Part shown: one piece after another, positions 1-8,636 of the stretch
How positions within the stretch are numbered: the first letter of the stretch is position 1
Layout: every line of letters starts with the position of its first letter
Assembly: GCA_003278425.1 (NCBI GenBank)
Contig: QCFE01000011.1
Span: 1-55,624, forward strand
Length of the DNA: 55,624 nucleotides
Reading direction: 5' to 3'
Source: Prochlorococcus sp. AG-363-B11
GTDB lineage: Bacteria; Cyanobacteriota; Cyanobacteriia; PCC-6307; Cyanobiaceae
Notes under the pieces: generated by a model
The model's database searches: none
The model's input: only the letters and a program-made list of their open reading frames with translations
Told to the model about the DNA's origin: nothing
Program-made: the position numbers and the translations under genes

Positions 1-1026
1 ATAATAAGTGTTTTCTTTTTCACTCCAAGGAGCTACTGCAGCATATACAGGTAAAGAAGGTTCAGGGATTACTCTGTCGCACGTAAATTTCTTTAAGTGG
101 CCTAAGCCATGACAATCAGGGCAAGCGCCATAGGGACTATTAAATGAAAATAGCCGCGGTGATAATTCTTCAATAACAGCTCCATGTACTGGGCAAGCAA
201 AGTTTTCTGAAAAAAGACGTTCTCGTTCAATGCCATCTGGTAATTCTTCATTTTTCTTCGGCACAACTTCAACAATGGCTAATCCATCCCCTCGTTTTAA
301 AGCAGTCTGCAAAGAATCCGTTAATCTTTCTTGAATACCCTCCCTCGCAATTAATCTATCAACTACAACATCAATAGAATGTGATTGATTTTTATCCAGT
401 TCAATATTATCCGATAATTCTCGAACCTCTTTATTAATCCTAACTCTAGCAAAACCCTCTGAAGCTAATCCAGAAAGCAGTTTAGCGTGTGTACCTTTTT
501 TACCTCGGACAACAGATGCAAGTAATTGATAACGAGTCCCATCAGGCAAAGTCAGAATTTGATCGACCATTTCATCAATCGTTTGAGGCCTAATTCTTCG
601 GCCACATTCAGGGCAATGAGGCTCACCCGCCCGACCAAACAATAAGCGCAAATAATCTTTTATCTCAGTTACAGTTCCTACAGTCGAGCGAGGGTTGTGA
701 CTAGTTGATTTTTGATCAATCGAAATAGCAGGAGATAAGCCTTCTATTGCATCAACATCAGGTTTATCTACTTGACCTAAAAATTGACGAGCATACGCAG
801 AAAGACTCTCTACATACCTTCGTTGACCTTCTGCAAAAATAGTGTCAAAAGCTAATGAGCTTTTACCACTCCCACTAACTCCTGTAAAAACAATGAACTT
901 ATTCCTGGGAATAGTCAAATCAACATTTTTTAGATTATGTTGACGCGCACCACGAATCCTTATTAAATCTTCAGAAGAATCCGATGATAAAGATTGTTGA
1001 TTTTTTTTACCCACTGAGGGCCTCAT
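1..1026 (-). CDS. uvrA: UvrA, excinuclease ABC subunit A (N-terminal part, runs off the window)
   Basis: UvrA is the damage-recognition ATPase of nucleotide excision repair and loads UvrB on damaged DNA. The reading frame starts at an ATG (complement of 1024-1026) and is still open at base 1, giving about 342 of the usual ~950 residues. Near the N-terminus I read a Walker A motif GVSGSGKSS followed by the UvrA-typical ARQFLGQ stretch. Further along there is a CPEC pair, then a CPVH...CPDC cluster that fits the first zinc module of UvrA. The gene lies 44 bp downstream of recN on the same strand, so a recN-uvrA repair transcript is likely. The identification is certain; only the 3' end is missing. 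Confidence 0.97.
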   Translation of the reverse strand, partial: MRPSVGKKNQQSLSSDSSEDLIRIRGARQHNLKNVDLTIPRNKFIVFTGVSGSGKSSLAFDTIFAEGQRRYVESLSAYARQFLGQVDKPDVDAIEGLSPAISIDQKSTSHNPRSTVGTVTEIKDYLRLLFGRAGEPHCPECGRRIRPQTIDEMVDQILTLPDGTRYQLLASVVRGKKGTHAKLLSGLASEGFARVRINKEVRELSDNIELDKNQSHSIDVVVDRLIAREGIQERLTDSLQTALKRGDGLAIVEVVPKKNEELPDGIERERLFSENFACPVHGAVIEELSPRLFSFNSPYGACPDCHGLGHLKKFTCDRVIPEPSLPVYAAVAPWSEKENTYY

Positions 1027-1070
1027 AATTGCAATAGCCAATCATATGATCTTATAAAACTTAATGCTTA

Positions 1071-2759
1071 TTATGCTGCTTCATTATCCAACAAACTTGC
1101 AGCATAAGCACTAGCTTCGACAAAATTGCCACCTACTAATTTAGCTAATGCTGATTGACGATCACGAAACTCCTCTAATAAAAGGACTTTTGAATTCGTC
1201 ATCCCTTTATCAACTGTTTTCAAAACAGAAAAATGAGAATCTGCAGAGGCAGCAATAACTGGTTGATGAGTAATGCAAAAAACCTGCTTATTCGTTGATA
1301 TTTCTTTTAATAATTTAGCAATGGATGTACTAATCCTTCCACTTACACCAGAGTCAATTTCATCAAATATCAAAGTAGTAGAACCGCTGACTTGAGAAAA
1401 AAGGGTTTTCAATGCAAGCAAAAAACGTGATAATTCTCCACCAGATGCAGTTTCAGCTAAAGGCATTAATGGTTGGCCAGGGTTAACAGAAAACAAGAAT
1501 TCTATCGCATCTGCTCCAGATTCGGTAACATCAGTGATAGAAAATGCTATTCGGAACCGGATATTCTCCAAGCCTAATGGATGAAGATATTTTAATAAAT
1601 CTTCTTCTAATTTTTTAGCATATTTTTTTCTTAAAGAAGTTATATTTTGAATTTCCTCATCTAAGGTTAATCTTGCTGCTTTTTCTTCTTTTTCAAAAAT
1701 TTCTAAACTATTATTTGAAGCTATTAAATTTAAAAGATTTATGGATTTTTTTTGTGTTGATATTAACCCCTCAAAATCAAGTCTATAGCGGGCTTTAATT
1801 CTATTTATTTCAGCTATTCTAGTCTGAACTGCTTCTAATTCATTAGATTCATTCGATAGTTCTATTTGATACCTAGTCAAAGCAAAAAGGAATGTTTCTA
1901 ATTTTTCATGAGACTCCAATAAAAGATCTAATTGTGGAGCAAAAGATGAATCTAATGCAACAAGTGATTTTAAGTCATGAATACTGGTTATTAAAAAGTC
2001 TAATGCCGTGGGTGAATCATTATCACTTTCCTTTAAAGATTCAAATAATGAATGTATTAACTCTTGAATTCTAACTTTATGAACAAGGCGATCTTGCTCT
2101 TTTTTTAGATATTCTTCTTCTAAAGGATCATTTATTTTAAATGAATTAAGATCATCTAAAAAATTTTGTGCATTGAGAAGCTCTGTTTCAATATTTTTAG
2201 ATTCTTCGATAACTTTAATTAGTTTTAAGTTAGAGCTTTGCCAATTAACCAATGCTACTTGAAATCGCTTGAAAGAGCTTTGAAAAGAAGAGCCACCAAA
2301 ACTATCCAACATCTTTAATTGATGTCTAGATGAAAGTAATTGATGAGACTGGCCTTGCCCAACTAAATCTATCAAATAAGTTCTTAAAGAAAGTAACTGT
2401 TTTCTATTAATAATTTCACCATTCAATCTGATCCGACTACTTAAACGATCATCTTTCAATTTCCAATCACGAGCAATAAAAAGCTCAGTATCTTCAATAT
2501 CAAAAGAGTTTGCTTCTAACCAGTTTTTGATATTACGATCAATTAGGAAACAGCCTTCAATGGAACAACAACTTGAACCAACCCGCATTAATCTAGAAAC
2601 AGATGAAAAGCCAGTAGCTCCAAGCAAAGCATCAAGAGCAAAAAGAAAAATGGATTTTCCAGCCCCGGTTTCTCCTGTAAAGACAGACAATCCCTTTCCA
2701 AAGCTCAGATCCAGACTTTCGATAAGAGCAATGTTGTTGAGTCGCAGACCGAGAAGCAC
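1071..2759 (-). CDS. recN: DNA repair protein RecN
   Basis: RecN is an SMC-like ATPase that acts in recombinational repair of double-strand breaks. The 562-residue product has a Walker A motif GETGAGKS at about residues 29-36, a long helical coiled-coil middle (about 150-390), an ABC signature ASGGE near 438-442 and a Walker B/D-loop DEIDSG near 466-471. This is the expected architecture and length. The frame opens with GTG at 2759; an ATG just upstream is out of frame, so GTG is the best start. It is divergent from the ABC1 kinase (74 bp between starts) and probably co-transcribed with uvrA. Confidence 0.96.
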   Translation of the reverse strand: MLLGLRLNNIALIESLDLSFGKGLSVFTGETGAGKSIFLFALDALLGATGFSSVSRLMRVGSSCCSIEGCFLIDRNIKNWLEANSFDIEDTELFIARDWKLKDDRLSSRIRLNGEIINRKQLLSLRTYLIDLVGQGQSHQLLSSRHQLKMLDSFGGSSFQSSFKRFQVALVNWQSSNLKLIKVIEESKNIETELLNAQNFLDDLNSFKINDPLEEEYLKKEQDRLVHKVRIQELIHSLFESLKESDNDSPTALDFLITSIHDLKSLVALDSSFAPQLDLLLESHEKLETFLFALTRYQIELSNESNELEAVQTRIAEINRIKARYRLDFEGLISTQKKSINLLNLIASNNSLEIFEKEEKAARLTLDEEIQNITSLRKKYAKKLEEDLLKYLHPLGLENIRFRIAFSITDVTESGADAIEFLFSVNPGQPLMPLAETASGGELSRFLLALKTLFSQVSGSTTLIFDEIDSGVSGRISTSIAKLLKEISTNKQVFCITHQPVIAASADSHFSVLKTVDKGMTNSKVLLLEEFRDRQSALAKLVGGNFVEASAYAASLLDNEAA

Positions 2760-2833
2760 ATCATTAAAGTAACCTTATAAAAGCTAGCTAATCCCTTAGT
2801 AAATTAGAAGGGGGTAAAAAGCACCAAATTACA

Positions 2834-4693
2834 ATGACAGATGAACTTGGTGATTTCTTACAAGCAGCTGGATTGGAGTCATATGACCCCAATCAAATAC
2901 AAAATATTTATACCAAAAATCCAAATAGACTAATTAAAAGACTTTGGCAGACTCTAATTCCAATTGCATTATTTTTAATAGGAGTAGCTTGGGATAAATT
3001 AATAGGAAGATTAAAAAATGAAAAACGCGCTAGAGAAAGAGCAGAAGAGTTTACTAATCTTCTAGTTCAATTAGGCCCAGCCTTTATAAAAGCAGGGCAG
3101 GCATTATCAACAAGACCTGACGTTGTACCAAGGTTAGTTCTTGAAGAACTTTCTCAATTACAAGATCAATTACCAGGCTTCAACAGTGATTTGGCATTAG
3201 CATGCATTAAAGAAGATTTAGGTAAAACCCATGATGAAATTTTTGAATCCTTTGAAATAAAGCCAATATCAGCTGCATCACTGGGACAAGTTCATAAAGG
3301 TATTCTAAAAACAGGAGAAAAAGTAGCAGTAAAAATACAAAGACCAGGTTTAAGAGAACAAATCACGCTGGATTTATATATTGTTCGTAATATTGCACAA
3401 TGGCTTAAAAAATATATAGGTTATATAAAAAGTGATTTAGTTGCATTAATTGATGAACTTGGTAGAAGGGTATTTGAAGAGATGGACTACATAAATGAAG
3501 CAAATAATGCAGAAAAATTTGCACAGTTACATAAAAATAATAAGAACATCATGGTACCAAAAATCTTTAGAAATTCAACAAGTAAGAGAGTCTTAACAAT
3601 GGAATGGATAGATGGAGTCAAATTAACAAATATCAAAGAAATTAGAGAATTAGGAATAAACCCAAATGAAATGATTGAAATTGGCGTTAACTGTAGTCTT
3701 AAACAATTACTTGAACATGGTTTTTTTCATGCTGATCCACATCCTGGTAATCTATTAGCCTTAAAAGATGGAAGGCTGTGTTATTTAGATTTTGGAATGA
3801 TGAGTGAAGTATCAGATCAATCAAGAACAGGACTTATTCAAGCAGTTGTTCATCTTGTGAACAGGAATTTTGAAAAGCTATCTGAAGACTTCGTATCACT
3901 TGGTTTTCTCGATGAAAATGTTGATTTGAAGCCCATAGTTCCTGCTTTTGAAAGTGTCTTTGAAACAGCAGTTAATATGGGTGTAAATACAATGGATTTC
4001 AAAAGCGTAACAGATGATATGTCAGGTATAATGTATAAATTCCCTTTTCAATTACCACCTTATTATGCGTTAATTATTAGATCATTAATTACTCTTGAAG
4101 GAATTGCATTAAGTGTTGACCCTGAATTTAAAATATTAGGAGCAGCATATCCCTATTTTGCGAGAAGATTAATGGAAGATCCAAATCCAAACTTAAGAAA
4201 AAGCCTTAAAGAAATGCTATTTGAAGGAGATATATTTAAATGGAATAGGTTAGAAAATCTACTCAGCAGTGCTTCCTCTCAATCAGAAATAGATATTAAT
4301 AAACTAATTGATCAAGTATTAGATTTCTTATTTTCAGAAAATGGTGGAATTCTAAGAGATGAGCTAATTGAAACAATTGCACAAAGAATAGATCTAATTA
4401 ATTTTTATGCTATAAAGAAGTTAAATAATCATTTACCTGTTAGAATAAGATCTAAAAATTTTAAAGATGATATAAATAATAAATCTAACTTCATGAATGA
4501 TATTGAGCCAATTAAAAAACTAATAACAATTTTAAGAAAAATGCCAGGATTTAATGCTAAGTTAATATTGAATAAAATAAATAGGTTGATTCAAGAACCT
4601 TATACAAGAACAATGAGTATCAAGATTGCTCAGAAATTTACAAAAAAGAGTGTCGCAAGAATTATTAAAATAGCAGCAGGAGTTAAACAATAA
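2834..4693 (+). CDS. ABC1/UbiB/AarF-family atypical kinase
   Basis: This is a protein-kinase-like ATPase of the ABC1/UbiB family. Members act on quinone and other isoprenoid lipid metabolism, and in cyanobacteria and plastids several are tied to prenyl-lipid metabolism. In the 619 residues I see a hydrophobic segment (about 39-55), the family KxGQ motif as KAGQ (86-89), an alanine-rich nucleotide loop AASLGQVH (147-154), the lysine motif VAVKIQ (164-169), the catalytic loop HADPHPGN (299-306) and DFG (319-321). All key residues are present, so an active fold is expected. The following gene starts on the base after its stop codon, suggesting translational coupling. The exact substrate cannot be read from sequence. 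Confidence 0.92.
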   Translation: MTDELGDFLQAAGLESYDPNQIQNIYTKNPNRLIKRLWQTLIPIALFLIGVAWDKLIGRLKNEKRARERAEEFTNLLVQLGPAFIKAGQALSTRPDVVPRLVLEELSQLQDQLPGFNSDLALACIKEDLGKTHDEIFESFEIKPISAASLGQVHKGILKTGEKVAVKIQRPGLREQITLDLYIVRNIAQWLKKYIGYIKSDLVALIDELGRRVFEEMDYINEANNAEKFAQLHKNNKNIMVPKIFRNSTSKRVLTMEWIDGVKLTNIKEIRELGINPNEMIEIGVNCSLKQLLEHGFFHADPHPGNLLALKDGRLCYLDFGMMSEVSDQSRTGLIQAVVHLVNRNFEKLSEDFVSLGFLDENVDLKPIVPAFESVFETAVNMGVNTMDFKSVTDDMSGIMYKFPFQLPPYYALIIRSLITLEGIALSVDPEFKILGAAYPYFARRLMEDPNPNLRKSLKEMLFEGDIFKWNRLENLLSSASSQSEIDINKLIDQVLDFLFSENGGILRDELIETIAQRIDLINFYAIKKLNNHLPVRIRSKNFKDDINNKSNFMNDIEPIKKLITILRKMPGFNAKLILNKINRLIQEPYTRTMSIKIAQKFTKKSVARIIKIAAGVKQ

Positions 4694-5254
4694 ATGAATT
4701 TAAAGAAAACAGTAATTACACTTATATCAAGTATGTTGTTTATAGGTTTACCTTTGAAAGTAAATGCTGCAGAAAGAATTAATCTTTATATAAATATTTT
4801 CAGCAGAAGTATTTCAATTCAAGAATTAGAAAGTTTTGCAAAAGATGGAACTTCTCAGGGATTTTTAAAAAAAATTCTTAAAAATCAAGACAAAGAAGTT
4901 ATCAGAAACTTTTTAAAGAAAGAATATAAAGCTCCCATAGAACTCACTAGCAGATTACTATATAGTCAAATAGGGCAAGTAGTACTTAAAAAAGTTGCCA
5001 AAATAATTTATCCAAATAGGATTCCTGAAGAATCGATAAGTGTCCTTGCTTTAAAGGCATCAACTATAAAAACAATATCTGAGAATAATGAAGCAATTAG
5101 CTTATTAGGGTTTTTAAAAGCATATCCAAGCAATATTATTGCAATAAATGTAACTGAGCTTTCAAGAATTATTAATAAAGTTGAATCAATGAATGAATTA
5201 GTTAAGTTCTTCTCTAATGCACCATTAGAGAAACTAAAGAAACCAGCTAACTAA
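4694..5254 (+). CDS. Exported DUF1400-like protein
   Basis: A 186-residue protein with a clear N-terminal signal peptide (a lysine-rich start, a hydrophobic core, then VNAAE as a likely cleavage region near residue 26). The mature part resembles the DUF1400 module found at the N-terminus of cyanobacterial alpha/beta hydrolases: a short beta-like start after AAERI, then helices ending with a region like the LLGFLKAYPSN segment. No hydrolase domain follows, so this is a stand-alone module. Its ATG directly follows the stop of the ABC1 kinase gene (TAAATG), which implies a shared transcript and coupled translation. The family assignment is from memory of the pattern and is moderately sure; the function is unknown. 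Confidence 0.68.
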   Translation: MNLKKTVITLISSMLFIGLPLKVNAAERINLYINIFSRSISIQELESFAKDGTSQGFLKKILKNQDKEVIRNFLKKEYKAPIELTSRLLYSQIGQVVLKKVAKIIYPNRIPEESISVLALKASTIKTISENNEAISLLGFLKAYPSNIIAINVTELSRIINKVESMNELVKFFSNAPLEKLKKPAN

Positions 5255-5303
5255 AAGCTATGATAGCTAAGTTATCTAAGAAATTCAATAGAGCAATAAC
5301 AAC

Positions 5304-6371
5304 ATGACTTATTTCAAACAATGGCCTGGACTAATAAAAGCATATGAAAAATGGCTTCCAATTACTTTAAAAACTCCCATCATTACTCTTCAAGAGGGAG
5401 GAACACCTCTTCTAGCACTAAAATATATTAATGAGCTTATAGGTAAAAATGTAAAAGTATATGCAAAATATGATGGTTTAAATCCGACTGGGTCCTTTAA
5501 AGATAGAGGCATGACAATGGCAATAAGTAAAGCAAAAGAAGCAGGCTGTAAAGCTGTAATTTGTGCTAGTACAGGAAACACATCTGCTGCTGCTGCTGCT
5601 TATGCTAAAAAAGGAGACATGAGGAGTTTTGTTTTAATACCTGATGGATATGTTGCTCAAGGAAAACTTGCACAAGCTCTTGTTTATGGAGCTGAAATCT
5701 TAGCAATTAAAGGTAATTTTGATAAAGCTTTAAAGATAGTGCAAGAACTAGCAAATAATCTTCCTGTAACTCTAGTCAATTCGGTCAATCCATATCGTTT
5801 AGAAGGACAAAAAACTGCTGCATTTGAAATTGTTGATTCACTTGGAGATGCACCTGATTATCTATGTATTCCGATGGGTAATGCTGGCAATATAAGTGCG
5901 TATTGGATGGGTTTTAAAGAATATTTTAATGCTGGCCTAAGCAAGAAACTGCCAAAAATGATGGGATTTCAAGCAGCAGGGTCCGCACCACTAGTTTTAG
6001 GTAAAACTATAAGCAATCCAGAAACTATTGCTACAGCAATTAGGATAGGAAATCCTGTAAATAAAGAAAAAGCTTTAACAGTTAAAAAAGAATCAGATGG
6101 AAAATTCTCAGGAGTCACAGATAATGAAATTATAAAAGCGTATAAAATACTTGGAAAAGAAGAAGGCATTTTTTGCGAACCTGCAAGTGCTGCATCAATA
6201 GCAGGTTTATTAAAAATAAAAGATGAAATACCTAACAATTCAACAATCGTTTGTGTTTTAACAGGGAATGGTCTGAAGGACCCTGATTGTGCAATAAACA
6301 ATAATGATGCTTTATTTAAATCTGGGATTGAACCCGATATAGAAATCGTGGCTAAAAGTATGGGCTTTTAA
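5304..6371 (+). CDS. thrC: Threonine synthase
   Basis: Threonine synthase is a PLP enzyme that converts O-phosphohomoserine to threonine, the last step of the pathway. The 355-residue protein is a fold-type II PLP enzyme: the cofactor lysine sits in SFKDRG (residues 64-69, Lys66), followed by an [14 protein letters not shown] substrate/phosphate loop and a glycine-rich [10 protein letters not shown] segment. The length matches the short bacterial form. The ATG at 5304 is the natural start, 49 bp after the previous gene. A hairpin with a short T-run lies downstream (6456-6475) and the candidate origin follows. Confidence 0.96.
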   Translation: MTYFKQWPGLIKAYEKWLPITLKTPIITLQEGGTPLLALKYINELIGKNVKVYAKYDGLNPTGSFKDRGMTMAISKAKEAGCKAVICASTGNTSAAAAAYAKKGDMRSFVLIPDGYVAQGKLAQALVYGAEILAIKGNFDKALKIVQELANNLPVTLVNSVNPYRLEGQKTAAFEIVDSLGDAPDYLCIPMGNAGNISAYWMGFKEYFNAGLSKKLPKMMGFQAAGSAPLVLGKTISNPETIATAIRIGNPVNKEKALTVKKESDGKFSGVTDNEIIKAYKILGKEEGIFCEPASAASIAGLLKIKDEIPNNSTIVCVLTGNGLKDPDCAINNNDALFKSGIEPDIEIVAKSMGF

Positions 6372-6731
6372 GAACAAACTTGAAAACCAATTGTTTTTCT
6401 GACTGAGGAAGAAGCAAAAATTATTCATAAAAACTGGGGAAAACAAAAGAAAAAAAGACTTTTAAAAGGTCTGTTTTCAACAAAAAGAAACAATACTCTG
6501 AAAAGAGGGTAAAAAATCCACAAAACAAAATGCAAAATCCACATGTTCAATTCCATGAGACTCCTTGAATAAACTCAACTAAAAAGAATTTCCACAGTTT
6601 CCCCAAGATCTACTACTACTGTTTTAATTCTTTTATTTTTTATTAGAATTAAATTAGAAGGAAGTGAAATGATTTAAAAAAAATGCTCATGAAGCATTTC
6701 TTTTCTATTATTTCATCGTTAACTTGAGCTT
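6372..6731. other. Gene-free AT-rich gap before dnaN: candidate replication origin
   Basis: No gene of credible length lies in these 360 bp, which is long for this compact chromosome. The gap holds DnaA-box-like words: ATTTCCACA at 6588-6596 (one mismatch to the cyanobacterial TTTTCCACA form), AAATCCACA twice (6514-6522 and 6535-6543), and TTTTCCCCA on the minus strand near 6434-6442. It also has long A/T runs. Genes to the left are A-rich on the + strand and genes to the right are T/G-rich, as expected when the leading strand switches. The boxes are degenerate and a perfect TTTTCCACA also occurs inside queG (16054-16062), so the skew switch and position next to dnaN carry most of the weight. 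Confidence 0.55.
6456..6476 (+). terminator. Hairpin with T-run after thrC
   Basis: AGACTTT and AGGTCT arms (6456-6472) pair around a small TAA loop with one G-T wobble, and the hairpin is followed by GTTTT. A run of As precedes it, so it could work on both strands. It lies about 85 bp after the thrC stop. The stem is AT-rich and its efficiency is uncertain. Confidence 0.4.
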
Positions 6732-7883
6732 ATGAAACTTATTTGCTCTCAAACTGAATTAAATACAGCTCTTCAACTTGTTAGCAGAGCTGTTGCGAAT
6801 AGGCCAACACACCCTGTCCTTGCAAATGTTTTATTAACGGCTGATGCTGGTACAGGTAAATTGAGTCTTACTGGATTTGATTTAAATCTAGGTATTCAAA
6901 CATCTTTATCAGCCTCAATAGAAAGAAGTGGTGCTATTACTTTGCCTTGTAAGCTTTTTGGTGAAATTGTTTCTAAGTTATCAAGTGAATCTCCTATAAG
7001 TTTAACTTTTGATGAAGTTAAAGATCAGGTCAAAATTACAAGTAAAAATGGAAGTTATGAAGTAAGGTCAATGAGTGCAGATGATTTTCCTGAATTACCG
7101 ATTGTAGAGAACGAGTCATTTTTGAAAATCAATGCAATTTCTTTTGCTAATTCATTAAAATCAACGCTTTTTGCTAGTAGCACAGATGAATCTAAGCAAA
7201 TTTTAACAGGAGTAAATTTATCTTTTAATGATAATTCAATTAAATCTGCTGCAACTGATGGACATCGCTTAGCAGTTGTTTATCTTAAAGATGTTATTTC
7301 TTCTAATAATAACTCTAATAGTAATCACAATATTGAAGTAACTCTTCCTTCTAGATCTTTAAGAGAAGTTGAAAGATTTTTATCATCATGTAATTCAGAT
7401 ACTGAAATAAGTTTTTTTTATGATCAAGGGCAAGTTGTTTTTATATCTTCTGATCAAATAGTTACAACTAGAACTTTAGATGGGACCTATCCTAACTATA
7501 ATCAACTTATTCCAGATAATTTTCAATATACATTAGAGCTAAATCGTAAAAGTTTTATTTCAGCTTTAGATAGAGTTTCTGTTCTTGCTGAGCAACATAA
7601 TAATGTATTAAAGATATCAACTAATAAAAAAGAAAATGTTTTAAATATTTCAGCAGAGGCCCAAGATTTAGGAAGTGGTTTTGAATCAATTCCTATTAAC
7701 TTTGATGCTGATGATATTGAAATAGCTTTTAACTCTAGATATTTACTCGAAGGTTTAAAACTTATTGAAACAGATAATATTCTATTAAAATTTAATGCTC
7801 CTACAACACCAGCCATTTTTACACCTATGGATAATGATAAACAATTTGTATATTTAGTTATGCCAGTTCAAATACGTTCTTAA
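6732..7883 (+). CDS. dnaN: DNA polymerase III beta subunit (sliding clamp)
   Basis: The beta clamp rings DNA and tethers DNA polymerase III. The 383-residue product begins MKLICSQTEL and carries the family pattern throughout: the RPTHPVLANVLL stretch near residues 25-36, AATDGHRLAV near 175-184, TLDGTYPNY near 251-259, and the C-terminal tail ending in YLVMPVQIRS, where the VMP(V/M) motif is typical. The length is normal for three clamp domains. The next gene starts one base after its stop, which implies coupling. dnaN here is not next to dnaA, as is usual in cyanobacteria of this group. Confidence 0.98.
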   Translation: MKLICSQTELNTALQLVSRAVANRPTHPVLANVLLTADAGTGKLSLTGFDLNLGIQTSLSASIERSGAITLPCKLFGEIVSKLSSESPISLTFDEVKDQVKITSKNGSYEVRSMSADDFPELPIVENESFLKINAISFANSLKSTLFASSTDESKQILTGVNLSFNDNSIKSAATDGHRLAVVYLKDVISSNNNSNSNHNIEVTLPSRSLREVERFLSSCNSDTEISFFYDQGQVVFISSDQIVTTRTLDGTYPNYNQLIPDNFQYTLELNRKSFISALDRVSVLAEQHNNVLKISTNKKENVLNISAEAQDLGSGFESIPINFDADDIEIAFNSRYLLEGLKLIETDNILLKFNAPTTPAIFTPMDNDKQFVYLVMPVQIRS

Positions 7884-7884
7884 A

Positions 7885-8634
7885 TTGTCTATTCCAAATC
7901 ATTACTTACTTAGTAAACTATTAGAGCATAATGTTCGTTGTAGGAAGGGTTTTGAGCATGGCAATGGTGTTATTGGATGGATGCATCCTCCTGTTCATCG
8001 CCTACTTGGATGGGCTAGTAGACCTTCACAATTAAGTTTGAAAAGAAGTGTATGGAGGTTAGATCAACTAAGTTCGATTACTTATAAAGATGTTCTTGTA
8101 AAAGGATTACCTGCAGAATCTGATCAAGCTACAATAAATCGATTCCCAACTTTAATCGAAGCAATATTACTAAATATAAATGGTAATAAATTAGGTTATA
8201 TTGCAGATCTTATTTTTGAGACTAATACTGGTAATATTTTATATTATTTAGTTTCTAGATCTAATCCAAAATTACCAGGTACAAGTCGTTGGAAATTTGA
8301 TTTAAAAAAAATAATTGATCAACAGCCAGGTTGTGTTTCAGCTAATATAATGTCTTTTGATGAACTACCAATAATAAAAAGTAGCATTAGACAAGATATT
8401 TTAAAACAGAGTAAAAAGCTGAAACAAAATTTTTTAGAAATTTCTAATATAGCTAATGATAAGTTTGAAGGTTGGTTAGATGAAAAACCTTTAGAAAATT
8501 CTTTTAGAAATTATAAGGATCGCTTTATTGATAATCTTCAATTAAAAGATGATTCTAATTTAAAAAATAATTCTTTTTCTGACTATAATAATAGTAATCT
8601 ATATAATAATAATGAAGAGGATCCTTGGATTTAA
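7885..8634 (+). CDS. PRC-barrel-like protein of unknown role
   Basis: A 249-residue protein between dnaN and purL. I do not recognise a precise function. The region of about residues 90-130, with [11 protein letters not shown] and a following YYLVSRS strand, looks like a PRC-barrel beta-fold, a module found in RimM, photosynthetic reaction-centre H subunits and small adaptor proteins. An earlier stretch ([17 protein letters not shown], about 32-48) is distinctive. The C-terminal 60 residues are Asn/Lys/Asp-rich and probably disordered. The start is a TTG one base after the dnaN stop; the next in-frame Met (residue 33) would remove the conserved-looking N-terminus. Coupling to dnaN is likely. 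Confidence 0.8.
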   Translation: MSIPNHYLLSKLLEHNVRCRKGFEHGNGVIGWMHPPVHRLLGWASRPSQLSLKRSVWRLDQLSSITYKDVLVKGLPAESDQATINRFPTLIEAILLNINGNKLGYIADLIFETNTGNILYYLVSRSNPKLPGTSRWKFDLKKIIDQQPGCVSANIMSFDELPIIKSSIRQDILKQSKKLKQNFLEISNIANDKFEGWLDEKPLENSFRNYKDRFIDNLQLKDDSNLKNNSFSDYNNSNLYNNNEEDPWI

Positions 8635-8636
8635 AT

